Both the position numbers and the translations under genes were made by a program. Below the pieces are notes generated by a model, which had not been told where the DNA came from, did not search any database, and saw nothing but the letters and a program-made list of their open reading frames with translations. Positions 30,787-38,480 of a DNA stretch of 52,778 nt are shown piece by piece. Location: positions 1 to 52,778 of the forward strand of contig JACQZF010000089.1 in NCBI GenBank assembly GCA_016213945.1, in the 5' to 3' direction. This stretch comes from Nitrospirota bacterium. Its GTDB lineage: Bacteria; Nitrospirota; Thermodesulfovibrionia; UBA6902. Numbering within the stretch: position 1 is the stretch's first letter; every line of letters begins with the position of its first letter.

Positions 30787-30862
30787 GGTCCCATCGTCTA
30801 GTGGCCTAGGACGTGGCCCTCTCAAGGCTGAAACACGGGTTCGAGTCCCGTTGGGACCACCA
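30787..30862 (+). tRNA. tRNA-Glu (anticodon CTC)
   Basis: Cloverleaf with acceptor GGTCCCA/TGGGACC, anticodon loop CTCTCAA (anticodon CTC), T-arm ACGGG-TTCGAGT-CCCGT, discriminator A and encoded CCA. It lies 105 bases after tRNA-Gln, probably in the same transcript. Confidence 0.95.
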
Positions 30863-30867
30863 ATACA

Positions 30868-30955
30868 GAAAGTTAAAAGTTGGAAGGTAAGAAGGCAGAG
30901 TTAAGAGACGAAGACAGCAATTCCTTCATTTTTAACTTTTCACTTTCAACTTAAC
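30868..30955. repeat. AAAGTTAAAAGTT...AACTTTTCACTTT inverted repeat
   Basis: AAAGTTAAAAGTTGGAAGG on the left faces TTTTTAACTTTTCACTTTCAACTT on the right. It is similar in design to the in-frame element at 15565-15656 and fills the gap between tRNA-Glu and the next gene. Confidence 0.65.
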
Positions 30956-30982
30956 CTCTTAACAATATTATTTGGAGGCAGG

Positions 30983-32044
30983 ATGTCTAAAACATATAAC
31001 ATTGCTGTAATACCCGGAGACGGAACGGGCCCGGAGGTGATAGCGGAGGGGATCAAGGTCCTCAATGCTGTTTCCGGAAAGAATGGGTTTAACCTCAAGT
31101 TGACATACTTTGATTTCGGAGGAGAGCGATATCTCAAGACCGGCGAAACCTTGCCTGACGGCGCAATTAATGAACTCAGGAAATATGATGCGATGTTTCT
31201 CGGCGCTATCGGACATCCTGACGTAAAACCCGGGATCCTTGAAAAGGGAATTCTTTTAAGGCTCAGATTTGAACTGGACCAGTATATAAACTTAAGGCCG
31301 GTAAAACTTTATCCCGGCGTTGATTGTCCTCTAAAGGACAAAGATCCGGAGCACATTGATTTTGTTGTCGTACGTGAAAATACCGAAGGACTCTACGCCG
31401 GGGCAGGCGGGGTGCTGAAAAAAGGCACGCCTGACGAAGTGGCTGTGCAGGAATCAATCAATACAAGAAAAGGGGTGGAGCGCTGCATCCGCTTTGCCTT
31501 TGAGTATTGCAGAAAAAGAAAGAAGATGAACAAGCTTACTCTCTGCGGAAAAACAAACGTGCTTACATTTGCCTTTGATCTATGGGAGAGGACCTTTTAT
31601 GAAGTGGCAAAAGAGTATCCTGATGTAAAGCCGGATTATGCTCATGTCGATGCAATCACCATGTGGTTTGTAAAAAATCCTGAATGGTTTGACGTCATTG
31701 TGACGGACAACATGTTCGGCGATATTATCACAGATTTAGGCGCCATGATTCAGGGTGGAATGGGGATTGCCGCCGGCGGGAATATAAACCCGAAAGGTGT
31801 TTCCATGTTTGAGCCGATCGGCGGCTCCGCGCCCAAATACAAAGGGAAGAATATGATAAACCCTCTCGCTGCTATCTGTGCCGGGGGTATGATGCTTGAG
31901 CACCTTGGCGAAGAAAGCGCGGGGAAAGCAGTTGAAGATGCTGCAATGAAGGTTACAGGAAAGCATTTAAAAAGTCTTGCGGCCGGGCAAATGGGACTTA
32001 CCACGACCGAGGTGGGCGATCTTGTTGCAAAGTATGTTTCCTGA
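30983..32044 (+). CDS. leuB: 3-isopropylmalate dehydrogenase-like beta-decarboxylating dehydrogenase
   Basis: 353 aa. NAD-dependent oxidative decarboxylase of the isocitrate/isopropylmalate dehydrogenase family. Seen: start [18 protein letters not shown], substrate loop [15 protein letters not shown], catalytic Lys in [10 protein letters not shown], and the metal/NAD region [24 protein letters not shown]...[15 protein letters not shown]. Leucine synthesis is the most likely role by comparison with similar proteins in Nitrospirota and Geobacter. The VRENTEG loop also occurs in tartrate, D-malate and isocitrate dehydrogenases, so the substrate is not certain. GGAGG lies about 8 bases before the ATG. 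Confidence 0.82.
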   Translation: MSKTYNIAVIPGDGTGPEVIAEGIKVLNAVSGKNGFNLKLTYFDFGGERYLKTGETLPDGAINELRKYDAMFLGAIGHPDVKPGILEKGILLRLRFELDQYINLRPVKLYPGVDCPLKDKDPEHIDFVVVRENTEGLYAGAGGVLKKGTPDEVAVQESINTRKGVERCIRFAFEYCRKRKKMNKLTLCGKTNVLTFAFDLWERTFYEVAKEYPDVKPDYAHVDAITMWFVKNPEWFDVIVTDNMFGDIITDLGAMIQGGMGIAAGGNINPKGVSMFEPIGGSAPKYKGKNMINPLAAICAGGMMLEHLGEESAGKAVEDAAMKVTGKHLKSLAAGQMGLTTTEVGDLVAKYVS

Positions 32045-32064
32045 TACAGCGATATGCCAGGTCC

Positions 32065-32586
32065 TTAAGTGCGTTCCTTGAATATCGATATATAAGGAAG
32101 ATTTCTGAATTTGTTGTCGAAGTCAAGGCCGTATCCGACAACAAAATGATCAGGTATCGAGAAACCGATGTAGTCCAGATCAAGATCGGCTTTCCTGCTG
32201 GATTTCTTGTCGAGGAAGGTGCATATTTTTAAAGAAGCGGGATTTCTTGCGGCAAGCATATCTTTGATATATTTCAAAGTGAGCCCCGTATCGACGATAT
32301 CTTCAAAGAGAAGTACATGTTTACCTTTTATATCTTCTCTTAAGTCGGCATGGACTTTAATTGCGCCTGAGGTCTGGGCCTTAACATAGCTTGACGCAAT
32401 CAGAAAATCTATATTCATCGGCACCTGTATGTGCCGTACAATGTCCGGGAAGAACATAAAGGCCCCTTTCAGGATCCCGACACTCAAAACCTCTTTTCCC
32501 TCGTAATCTTCGGAAATCTTAAGGGCCAGCTCTTTTACCCTCTTTTGAATCTGTTCAACAGTCAGGAACGGTTTGCCGATTACCAT
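32065..32586 (-). CDS. hpt: Hypoxanthine phosphoribosyltransferase
   Basis: 173 aa from the ATG at 32584-32586, chosen because GGGAG lies 5 bases upstream and it gives the normal family length; the frame is open 23 codons further. It salvages hypoxanthine and guanine with PRPP. The PRPP-binding motif is LLFEDIVDTGLTL. VGILKGAFMFFPDI near the N-terminus and DFVVGYGLDFDNKFRNLP-like C-terminal residues (here DHFVVGYGLDFDNKFRNLPYI) are standard for Hpt. It is convergent with the leuB-like gene. Confidence 0.95.
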   Translation of the reverse strand: MVIGKPFLTVEQIQKRVKELALKISEDYEGKEVLSVGILKGAFMFFPDIVRHIQVPMNIDFLIASSYVKAQTSGAIKVHADLREDIKGKHVLLFEDIVDTGLTLKYIKDMLAARNPASLKICTFLDKKSSRKADLDLDYIGFSIPDHFVVGYGLDFDNKFRNLPYISIFKERT

Positions 32587-32757
32587 TGCATCTCCCAATA
32601 TATCTTTTATTAAAGTAATGGTGAATATTATATAACTTATTACGTCATATTTCACGGGAAATATTTAATAAAGAGAATATATTCCCCCGGTATTCTGCCT
32701 GTTTAAAGCTTTTGTTCGTGTTTCAATTTTAATACTAAAAATCATATAATAAAAAAC

Positions 32758-34320
32758 ATGCTGAAAAAACTCGGGAAAAGTATTACAATCGCCAATGCAA
32801 TCGCATTTACAGTAGTAATAATCGTCGGTGGAATAAGTATTTACCTCACCAAAAATATCCTGCACAATACTTATAAAATCGAAAAATTAAGCCAGGATAT
32901 TTTGACGGTTGACAGTATCCATTCGGATGCTTACAGGTTAGTGCTCTCCATGCATCATTTCCTCATAGAACAGGACAGGCTTTATTCACAGGAGGCTATG
33001 GAGGTAATCTCGAAGCTGACGAAAAAAGTTGAGGACTATAAGGACGATGAATTTAAGGAGCTGGCTGAAGGGGAAAATCTGGAAGTCGCGCTGTTGGATA
33101 CAATTCTAAAAGATGTAAAAGGACTCAAGTCTATCCATCAAATAATGGAAGGATTTTCCAGTACCGGCAAGTTTGATAGGGACGAGCTTATAGCTCTGGA
33201 GGAATACGCTTATTCCATTGAGGCAAACACTGCCAGGATTAATAAAATCCATTTGGACAAGATAAACAACTGGACCAGCGAATCGTTGAGCAACATGTGG
33301 CTGATCCTGTTTATATATCTTGTATTTATTACAATAGGCGGATTATCTATTTATGCCGGGCATGTGATCCTTTTGAAAAAGGTGGTGAATCCGATTAAAG
33401 CGCTTGCGACGGCCACTATCGAATTTGCTGAAGGTAAGCTCGACAAGAGGGTCTACACTGATTCCCGGACCGAAATAGGCCTCCTTTATCAGTCCTTTAA
33501 CAATATGGCGGAGAAGCTCCAGGAAAATGATGAGGTCCTGAGAAAGTTCAATGAGGAACTTGAAAGAAAGGTACAGGAGAGGACGCTGGAATTGCAGAAG
33601 GCCAATGAACAACTGCAAAAAACTCAAAAGGCATTGATCAGGACTGAAAAAATAGCCGCGGTAGGGCAGATTGCGGCAGGCGTTACTCATGAAATAAAAA
33701 ACCCGCTGAACTCGTTGTCCATAAACACTCAAATGCTTTTAAGAGAGCTTTCCGCTGAATTCGGTCCGGCCTCGTCTACTGTAGAGACTGCATCTCTTAT
33801 CAAGCAGGAAATATACAGGATTAACAACATACTTGAGGAATTCGTCAAGTTCGCAAAGCTGCCGGAGCCGCAGTTTATCGACAACGACGTCAACCATGTC
33901 ATCGCGGAAGTTGTCGATTTGATCTCCCTCTCCGCGCAGCAGTCCGGGATAAAAATTCAATTATGTCCCCAGGAAAATATTCCAGCGTTTAAATTTGACG
34001 CGCGGCAATTTAAAGAAGTTTTGATAAATCTTGCCCAGAATGCCGCAAGGGCGATGAAAAACGGCGGGGCGATGGAAATAAAAACAAATAAGGTGGATGA
34101 TAATGTTATTATAACCGTGTCTGACACAGGAGAAGGTATCCCCCAGAAAAACCTTGAGAAGATATTTTCACCGTTTTTCAGCACCAGAGAGGGAGGCCTT
34201 GGGCTTGGACTTTCGATTGTCCAGAGGATAGTGGAGAGCCACGGCGGGAAAATAAATTGCTTAAGCAATGTCGGGGAAGGGACAGTTTTTGAAATAACTC
34301 TCCCGCTTGAAAGAACTTAG
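32758..34320 (+). CDS. Membrane sensor histidine kinase (HAMP, HisKA, HATPase)
   Basis: 520 aa. The membrane segment at 12-31 is followed by a helical periplasmic sensor domain (about 32-178, chemoreceptor-like four-helix pattern, with a His pair in LSMHHFLIEQ). A second membrane segment (181-207), HAMP (about 208-260), a coiled coil, HisKA with phospho-acceptor H311 in GVTHEIKNPLNS, and the ATPase domain with NLAQNAARAM, DTGEGIP and GGLGLGLS follow. The cognate regulator gene starts 33 bases downstream. The signal is unknown. Its position next to the cytochrome cluster suggests a role in its control. Confidence 0.93.
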   Translation: MLKKLGKSITIANAIAFTVVIIVGGISIYLTKNILHNTYKIEKLSQDILTVDSIHSDAYRLVLSMHHFLIEQDRLYSQEAMEVISKLTKKVEDYKDDEFKELAEGENLEVALLDTILKDVKGLKSIHQIMEGFSSTGKFDRDELIALEEYAYSIEANTARINKIHLDKINNWTSESLSNMWLILFIYLVFITIGGLSIYAGHVILLKKVVNPIKALATATIEFAEGKLDKRVYTDSRTEIGLLYQSFNNMAEKLQENDEVLRKFNEELERKVQERTLELQKANEQLQKTQKALIRTEKIAAVGQIAAGVTHEIKNPLNSLSINTQMLLRELSAEFGPASSTVETASLIKQEIYRINNILEEFVKFAKLPEPQFIDNDVNHVIAEVVDLISLSAQQSGIKIQLCPQENIPAFKFDARQFKEVLINLAQNAARAMKNGGAMEIKTNKVDDNVIITVSDTGEGIPQKNLEKIFSPFFSTREGGLGLGLSIVQRIVESHGGKINCLSNVGEGTVFEITLPLERT

Positions 34321-34353
34321 AAAGGTTAAAAGCAGAAAAAACAAATTTGTAGA

Positions 34354-35700
34354 ATGAAGCCGTCAATCCTGATAGTAGATGATGACAAGGCCGTTCGCGA
34401 GAATCTGGCAAAATATCTTTCCGGCGAATATATAACCTACACCGCCTCTAACGGTTATGAGGCCATCAAAAAGGTAAATGAGAACAGCGATATCGAAGTC
34501 ATCCTGAGCGATTTAAAGATGCCTGAGATGGACGGTATCGAGCTTCTGGAGAAAATAAAAAGCAGCAACAAGGACGTTGTTACCGTTTTTGTTACCGGAT
34601 TTTCCACGATAGAATCCGCTGTTGACGCGATGCGCAAGGGCGCATATGACTATCTTACCAAACCCATTGACCTGAACAAACTCGAAATAACCATCAAGAA
34701 TGCCCTTGAGAACAAAAAACTAAGGTCGGAAAATATCATGCTGAAGCAGCAAATCAGGGAGAAGTTCGACGCCACTACGCTGATCGGCAGTTCAAGAAAA
34801 ATTAAAGAGATCATGGACCTGGTAAAGCGTGTGTCAAACACAAAGGCAACCGTGCTGATATTAGGTGAGAGCGGAACTGGTAAGGAGCTTGTGGCAAATA
34901 TCATTCACTACAACAGCCTGGTCTCAAACGGCCCCTTTATAAAAGTCAATTGTTCCGCCCTGGCTGAAGGCGTTCTGGAAAGCGAGCTCTTCGGACACGA
35001 AAAAGGCGCATTTACCGGAGCGTTGTACATGAAAAGGGGAAGGTTTGAACTTGCTGACGGCGGCACATTGTTCCTTGATGAAATAGGAGACCTGCCTCCC
35101 TCCATCCAGGTGAAGCTGCTCAGGTTTTTGCAGGAATCCGAATTCGAAAGGGTAGGGGGCACAAAGACGATGAAGGTCGATGTAAGGATCATCTCCGCTA
35201 CCAACAAAGACCTTGAGCATCTCGTTAAGGAAGAAAAATTCAGGGACGATCTTTTCTACAGGCTGAAGGTCGTAACTATAGAGGTCCCTCCGCTCAGGGA
35301 CAGGAAGGAAGACATACAACTGCTTGTGGATTATCATCTCAGGAGATTCTCTGAGATCCACAATAAGAAAGTAAAAGGCATAACCGCCGACGCCATGAAG
35401 GTTATAAAATCATACAACTGGCCCGGTAATATAAGGGAGCTGATGAACTGCCTGGAAAGCGCGGTTGTCATGTCTCTCGGTGACATGATAGATGTCGATG
35501 CATTGCCTCCCTTCCTCACTATCAGGCAGGCGGAACAGTCGGCCCTGCCGAAATCCGCGGCAAATCTTTTTGAGATCGAAAAGAAGGCCATCTATGAAGC
35601 CTTAAAGAAGAGCCAGGGGAATAAAGCGGAGGCTGCCAGGATATTGGGAATCGGCTTAAGGACCCTCTACAGGAAACTGGAACAGTACGGGGAGATTTAG
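34354..35700 (+). CDS. NtrC-family sigma-54 response regulator
   Basis: 448 aa. Receiver domain (1-120) with phospho-acceptor D53 in LSDLKMPEMDG. The AAA+ domain (about 140-370) has Walker A GESGTGKE, the sigma-54 contact loop GAFTGA and the Walker B-like GTLFLDEIGDLP. The Fis-type helix-turn-helix at the C-terminus ends NKAEAARILGIGLRTLYRKLEQYG. All parts needed to activate sigma-54 promoters are intact. It is paired with the upstream kinase. Candidate targets in this window are the two sigma-54 promoters with shared upstream palindromes at 9.5 and 50.0 kb; this link is inferred. Confidence 0.95.
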   Translation: MKPSILIVDDDKAVRENLAKYLSGEYITYTASNGYEAIKKVNENSDIEVILSDLKMPEMDGIELLEKIKSSNKDVVTVFVTGFSTIESAVDAMRKGAYDYLTKPIDLNKLEITIKNALENKKLRSENIMLKQQIREKFDATTLIGSSRKIKEIMDLVKRVSNTKATVLILGESGTGKELVANIIHYNSLVSNGPFIKVNCSALAEGVLESELFGHEKGAFTGALYMKRGRFELADGGTLFLDEIGDLPPSIQVKLLRFLQESEFERVGGTKTMKVDVRIISATNKDLEHLVKEEKFRDDLFYRLKVVTIEVPPLRDRKEDIQLLVDYHLRRFSEIHNKKVKGITADAMKVIKSYNWPGNIRELMNCLESAVVMSLGDMIDVDALPPFLTIRQAEQSALPKSAANLFEIEKKAIYEALKKSQGNKAEAARILGIGLRTLYRKLEQYGEI

Positions 35701-35705
35701 CTTTT

Positions 35706-36281
35706 TCATTTCTGAGCGGTTGTCAGCCTGCTCAACTCTTTTTCAACACTCTCGATCCGGGAAAGTAAAGTTGGGAGATCTTCTTTTTTCAGTCCCTGAA
35801 GATCGCAATCCCCAAGCTTTTCGGAGACTTTCGTATATTTCTCGTTGATGATCCTGAATCTTTCCTTCAACTCTTTCAACATGCTGTCGAGGCATTCCGC
35901 GGTATCTTTAAAATCATCTTTCCCTCTCAATGCTATTTCTGTTGTAAGGTCTCCTTTTGCGGCTTTTGCTATGTCCTTTGACATCCTGTACAACGGGCCG
36001 GAGGATTTTCTCATCATCCATAATGCAATGATAATCAACAATGCGGAGACGAATATGAAACCGGTGATATTGATTTTAATGAACAGCGGCCTGAGGATGT
36101 CCCCTGTTGTTTGGGCGCTGATGTGCGTGCTCCACATCAGCCCCTCCAGTTCTTGCCTAACAAAAAAATTGAAGACCGCGGCGGCCGCAATGCTCCCCAA
36201 AAGCGACACAACCACAAACAGGAGGATGATTTTTACCTGGAAGCTTGCGTCGATGAGATATCTGCGTCTCCTGATTTTCAT
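35706..36281 (-). CDS. HAMP-domain membrane protein without output domain (first copy)
   Basis: 191 aa. Two membrane helices (about 16-38 and 70-89) enclose only about 30 periplasmic residues. Then come a HAMP domain (about 90-145: SSGPLYRMSKDIAKAAKGDLTTEIALRGKDDF) and a coiled coil to the end. There is no kinase, cyclase or methyl-accepting domain. The 'GPLYR' HAMP start is shared with the paralogue at 37101-37670. It is the last gene of the cytochrome operon, 10 bases after the 7-haem cytochrome. The function is unknown; it may be a membrane-signal adaptor or a scaffold for the cytochrome. Confidence 0.8.
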   Translation of the reverse strand: MKIRRRRYLIDASFQVKIILLFVVVSLLGSIAAAAVFNFFVRQELEGLMWSTHISAQTTGDILRPLFIKINITGFIFVSALLIIIALWMMRKSSGPLYRMSKDIAKAAKGDLTTEIALRGKDDFKDTAECLDSMLKELKERFRIINEKYTKVSEKLGDCDLQGLKKEDLPTLLSRIESVEKELSRLTTAQK

Positions 36282-36291
36282 TTAGCGCTCC

Positions 36292-37056
36292 TTATTTAAT
36301 ATGGCATTCAAGACATAACTCGCTGCCTTTGTTATCAATAACAAGCATGGACTTGTTTTTTGAATATACGTTATGGCAGGTGCCGCAGCCTATTTTCCCT
36401 TCATACAGTTTTATCTCCTCCCTGATCGTATCTGAGGGACGGAACCCGCGCATTTTCCTGGTGCTGATGCTTCTGTATGAAATACCTATAGGGTGTTTTC
36501 CCTCTTTCAGATGGGTCCAGATACCGGCGCCGAGAGAATTTCGCGGTTCTGAAATCTGTTTGTCATGGCATTGGATGCATTCCAGCGACATCCTGTCAAT
36601 GCGTGTGGCGTGGTCGGTTTCCTCATAGGTCCCTTTATGGATATTTTCAAAAACAATGTGCCTTTTTTCGTTGATCTTATGACAGGCGCTGCAGAACACG
36701 ACGCCTCTTACAGGCCGTCTGAGAAAGTAATGTTTCCCTGATGATTGTCTGCTTTCATCAATATGCGCGTAATGACATGTGAGACAGGTAAGCCTGCCGT
36801 CAGACAGCGGCATATCTTTGGGAATGGAAATCGTAGGATAAATGTCCGAGGGGTGCGACTGTGTTTTCGCATATTCCTTATGGCATGTCTGACACGCGTC
36901 CGTAATGTCCGCTGTTATATCGGCAGAGGAAGGCGCCGGGTCAAAGTGACAGAGGGCGCACTCTCCTTTTGAAAATTGATGCGGTCCGCGCGAGACGGAA
37001 TACACGAGCGCCGCTATGCTTAAGAGGAAAATTATAAATACAAATTTATCTTTCAT
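36292..37056 (-). CDS. Seven-haem c-type cytochrome (membrane-anchored or periplasmic)
   Basis: 254 aa. An N-terminal hydrophobic segment (about 5-20) serves as signal or anchor. Seven CxxCH motifs follow: CALCH, CQTCH, CLTCH, CSACH, CIQCH, CGTCH and a final CLECH four residues... near the C-terminus. Further His residues (HPSD, HYFL, HKGT, HPIG) could be distal ligands. It is likely a periplasmic electron carrier linking the inner membrane to the outer-membrane conduit. It is sandwiched between two HAMP-only protein genes with short gaps, which suggests the three work together. I do not recognise a named family. Confidence 0.9.
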   Translation of the reverse strand: MKDKFVFIIFLLSIAALVYSVSRGPHQFSKGECALCHFDPAPSSADITADITDACQTCHKEYAKTQSHPSDIYPTISIPKDMPLSDGRLTCLTCHYAHIDESRQSSGKHYFLRRPVRGVVFCSACHKINEKRHIVFENIHKGTYEETDHATRIDRMSLECIQCHDKQISEPRNSLGAGIWTHLKEGKHPIGISYRSISTRKMRGFRPSDTIREEIKLYEGKIGCGTCHNVYSKNKSMLVIDNKGSELCLECHIK

Positions 37057-37100
37057 TTGAGGATGTCATTCCCGGTTTAGCGGGTTGACGTTGATACAGG

Positions 37101-37670
37101 CTACAGTTTTATTCCGCCTATGATATCTTTTATCCTTTTATCAGAACTATGGATTTTTTCAAGCACTGTTTTTGTTTCTTCGTTATTATCAATTAAGGTC
37201 CCGAGTTCGGTGAGGGACCCCTTTAGCCGTTTTATTTCCAGGGCCAGCTCCGTGACTTTATGGCCGTAGCTGCCGGTCATTTCGTTGATCGCCTCCGCGA
37301 ATGCATTGATCGCGTCCCTGCTCCTGAACTTGATGACGGTATCCAGACTCCCCTCAGCAATGGATTTCGCGCACTGTCTGACCCTGTAGAGCGGCCCGGC
37401 TATGCGGTGAGTGTAAAGGAGGGACAATAAGCCCGCCCCCGCTGCTGTTAAGATGAAAAATGCGGCGCCTATTGAAAAGGTTTTTATAACAAGCGATTCC
37501 CTGATGTCAGTGATGATTGTTATTATAGCGCTGTAATGAGTGTCGAGGGGCTTGTGAATATTGAGATAAAAGACCACGGCATAAACAGCCGTCCCAAAGA
37601 AAATAATAAGCAGCAGCGTTAACAGAAAGTTTCTCAGGAAATTCTCTTTTATGACCTTTTCAGGTTTCAA
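37101..37670 (-). CDS. HAMP-domain membrane protein without output domain (second copy)
   Basis: 189 aa, the same plan as the gene at 35706-36281: two membrane helices (about 13-33 and 61-85), a short periplasmic loop, a HAMP domain starting GPLYRVRQCAKSIAEGSL, then a coiled coil (about 130-185). No output domain. The two copies flank the 7-haem cytochrome gene. They are paralogues by layout, with low sequence identity apart from the HAMP part. The role is unknown. Confidence 0.8.
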   Translation of the reverse strand: MKPEKVIKENFLRNFLLTLLLIIFFGTAVYAVVFYLNIHKPLDTHYSAIITIITDIRESLVIKTFSIGAAFFILTAAGAGLLSLLYTHRIAGPLYRVRQCAKSIAEGSLDTVIKFRSRDAINAFAEAINEMTGSYGHKVTELALEIKRLKGSLTELGTLIDNNEETKTVLEKIHSSDKRIKDIIGGIKL

Positions 37671-37735
37671 CAGATGACCTCTTTATTTTTTTTTACTTAC
37701 ACTATAGGCTGATTGGCAAAATCATATAAACCGCT

Positions 37736-38467
37736 TTATTTGCCCTCGATCACTGCATCGTCAATTAAGACTTTGTATTTGTATCCCGACCCAAGATTAA
37801 CGTCTGTTTTTAAAATGCCCTTAACAGTAAGCACGTCGCCGACGTTTGCGTCAGCAGTCGTTACCGCGACAAGCTTGTTATCGGGCGCTATTCCGGTGCC
37901 GTCCTGCAGGGTGAGCCAGTTTTTCATCAAAATATTTTTACTGACCTTCATGACCTTTCCCCGCACTATTACTTCTTTGTCCTTTAACAGATTTCTTTCT
38001 ATAAATACTTCTTTTATGTATTTGCCGGAGGCTGCCTTCGCTATTTCCCCCGCCTTCGGCGCGGTCACCACGGGTTTTTTCGCGGCGTCTTTCCCTGGAG
38101 CTGACGGAAGCAGTCCGCCCTTTTGGGATTCAGCCTGGAGAATTCTTAATCTGGTAACAAACATGATCCTGTCAAAGGTCCTGCCTAATTCCTTGCTCTC
38201 AAAATTCGTCATTTCAACGCCGCCTAAATATTCAATCTTGTCGCCTGTGGAAATCCCCGCGCTCAAAAACTCCGGCAGGGTCGCAAGCCAGACCTCTTTG
38301 CCGTCTTCCTTTAATTTTATGTAGACGTATTTGGTCCCCTTCTTTGATTCCTCTACAGAGCCTATATGCGATTTTTCCTCAATTTGTGCAGGCTCCTCCG
38401 CGTATAACGCAGCGTCCGCAACCGCAAAAGTAAAAAACATCAGCAAAGCAATTTTGATGACTTTCAT
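37736..38467 (-). CDS. Periplasmic protein with OB-fold-like domains
   Basis: 243 aa. A signal peptide (about 1-23, ending ALYAEE) is followed by two beta-rich regions: about 30-115 (GTKYVYIKLKEDGKEVWLATLPEFLSAGISTGDKIEYLG) and about 155-240 (KEVIVRGKVMKVSKNILMKNWLTLQDGTG...VGDVLTVKGIL). Both have the spacing of small OB-type barrels seen in periplasmic 'GKV..V....G.NW..L.DGTG' proteins. It has no haem motif. It may chaperone or tether cytochromes; that is a guess from the operon position. The linker between the domains is rich in Pro, Ala and Lys. Confidence 0.7.
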   Translation of the reverse strand: MKVIKIALLMFFTFAVADAALYAEEPAQIEEKSHIGSVEESKKGTKYVYIKLKEDGKEVWLATLPEFLSAGISTGDKIEYLGGVEMTNFESKELGRTFDRIMFVTRLRILQAESQKGGLLPSAPGKDAAKKPVVTAPKAGEIAKAASGKYIKEVFIERNLLKDKEVIVRGKVMKVSKNILMKNWLTLQDGTGIAPDNKLVAVTTADANVGDVLTVKGILKTDVNLGSGYKYKVLIDDAVIEGK

Positions 38468-38480
38468 TTAATAACTCCTA

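Noticed and set aside
37062-37090. Another GTCATTCC-type repeat copy
   Set aside because: Only GTCATTCCCGGTTTAGCGGG is similar; there is no second arm.
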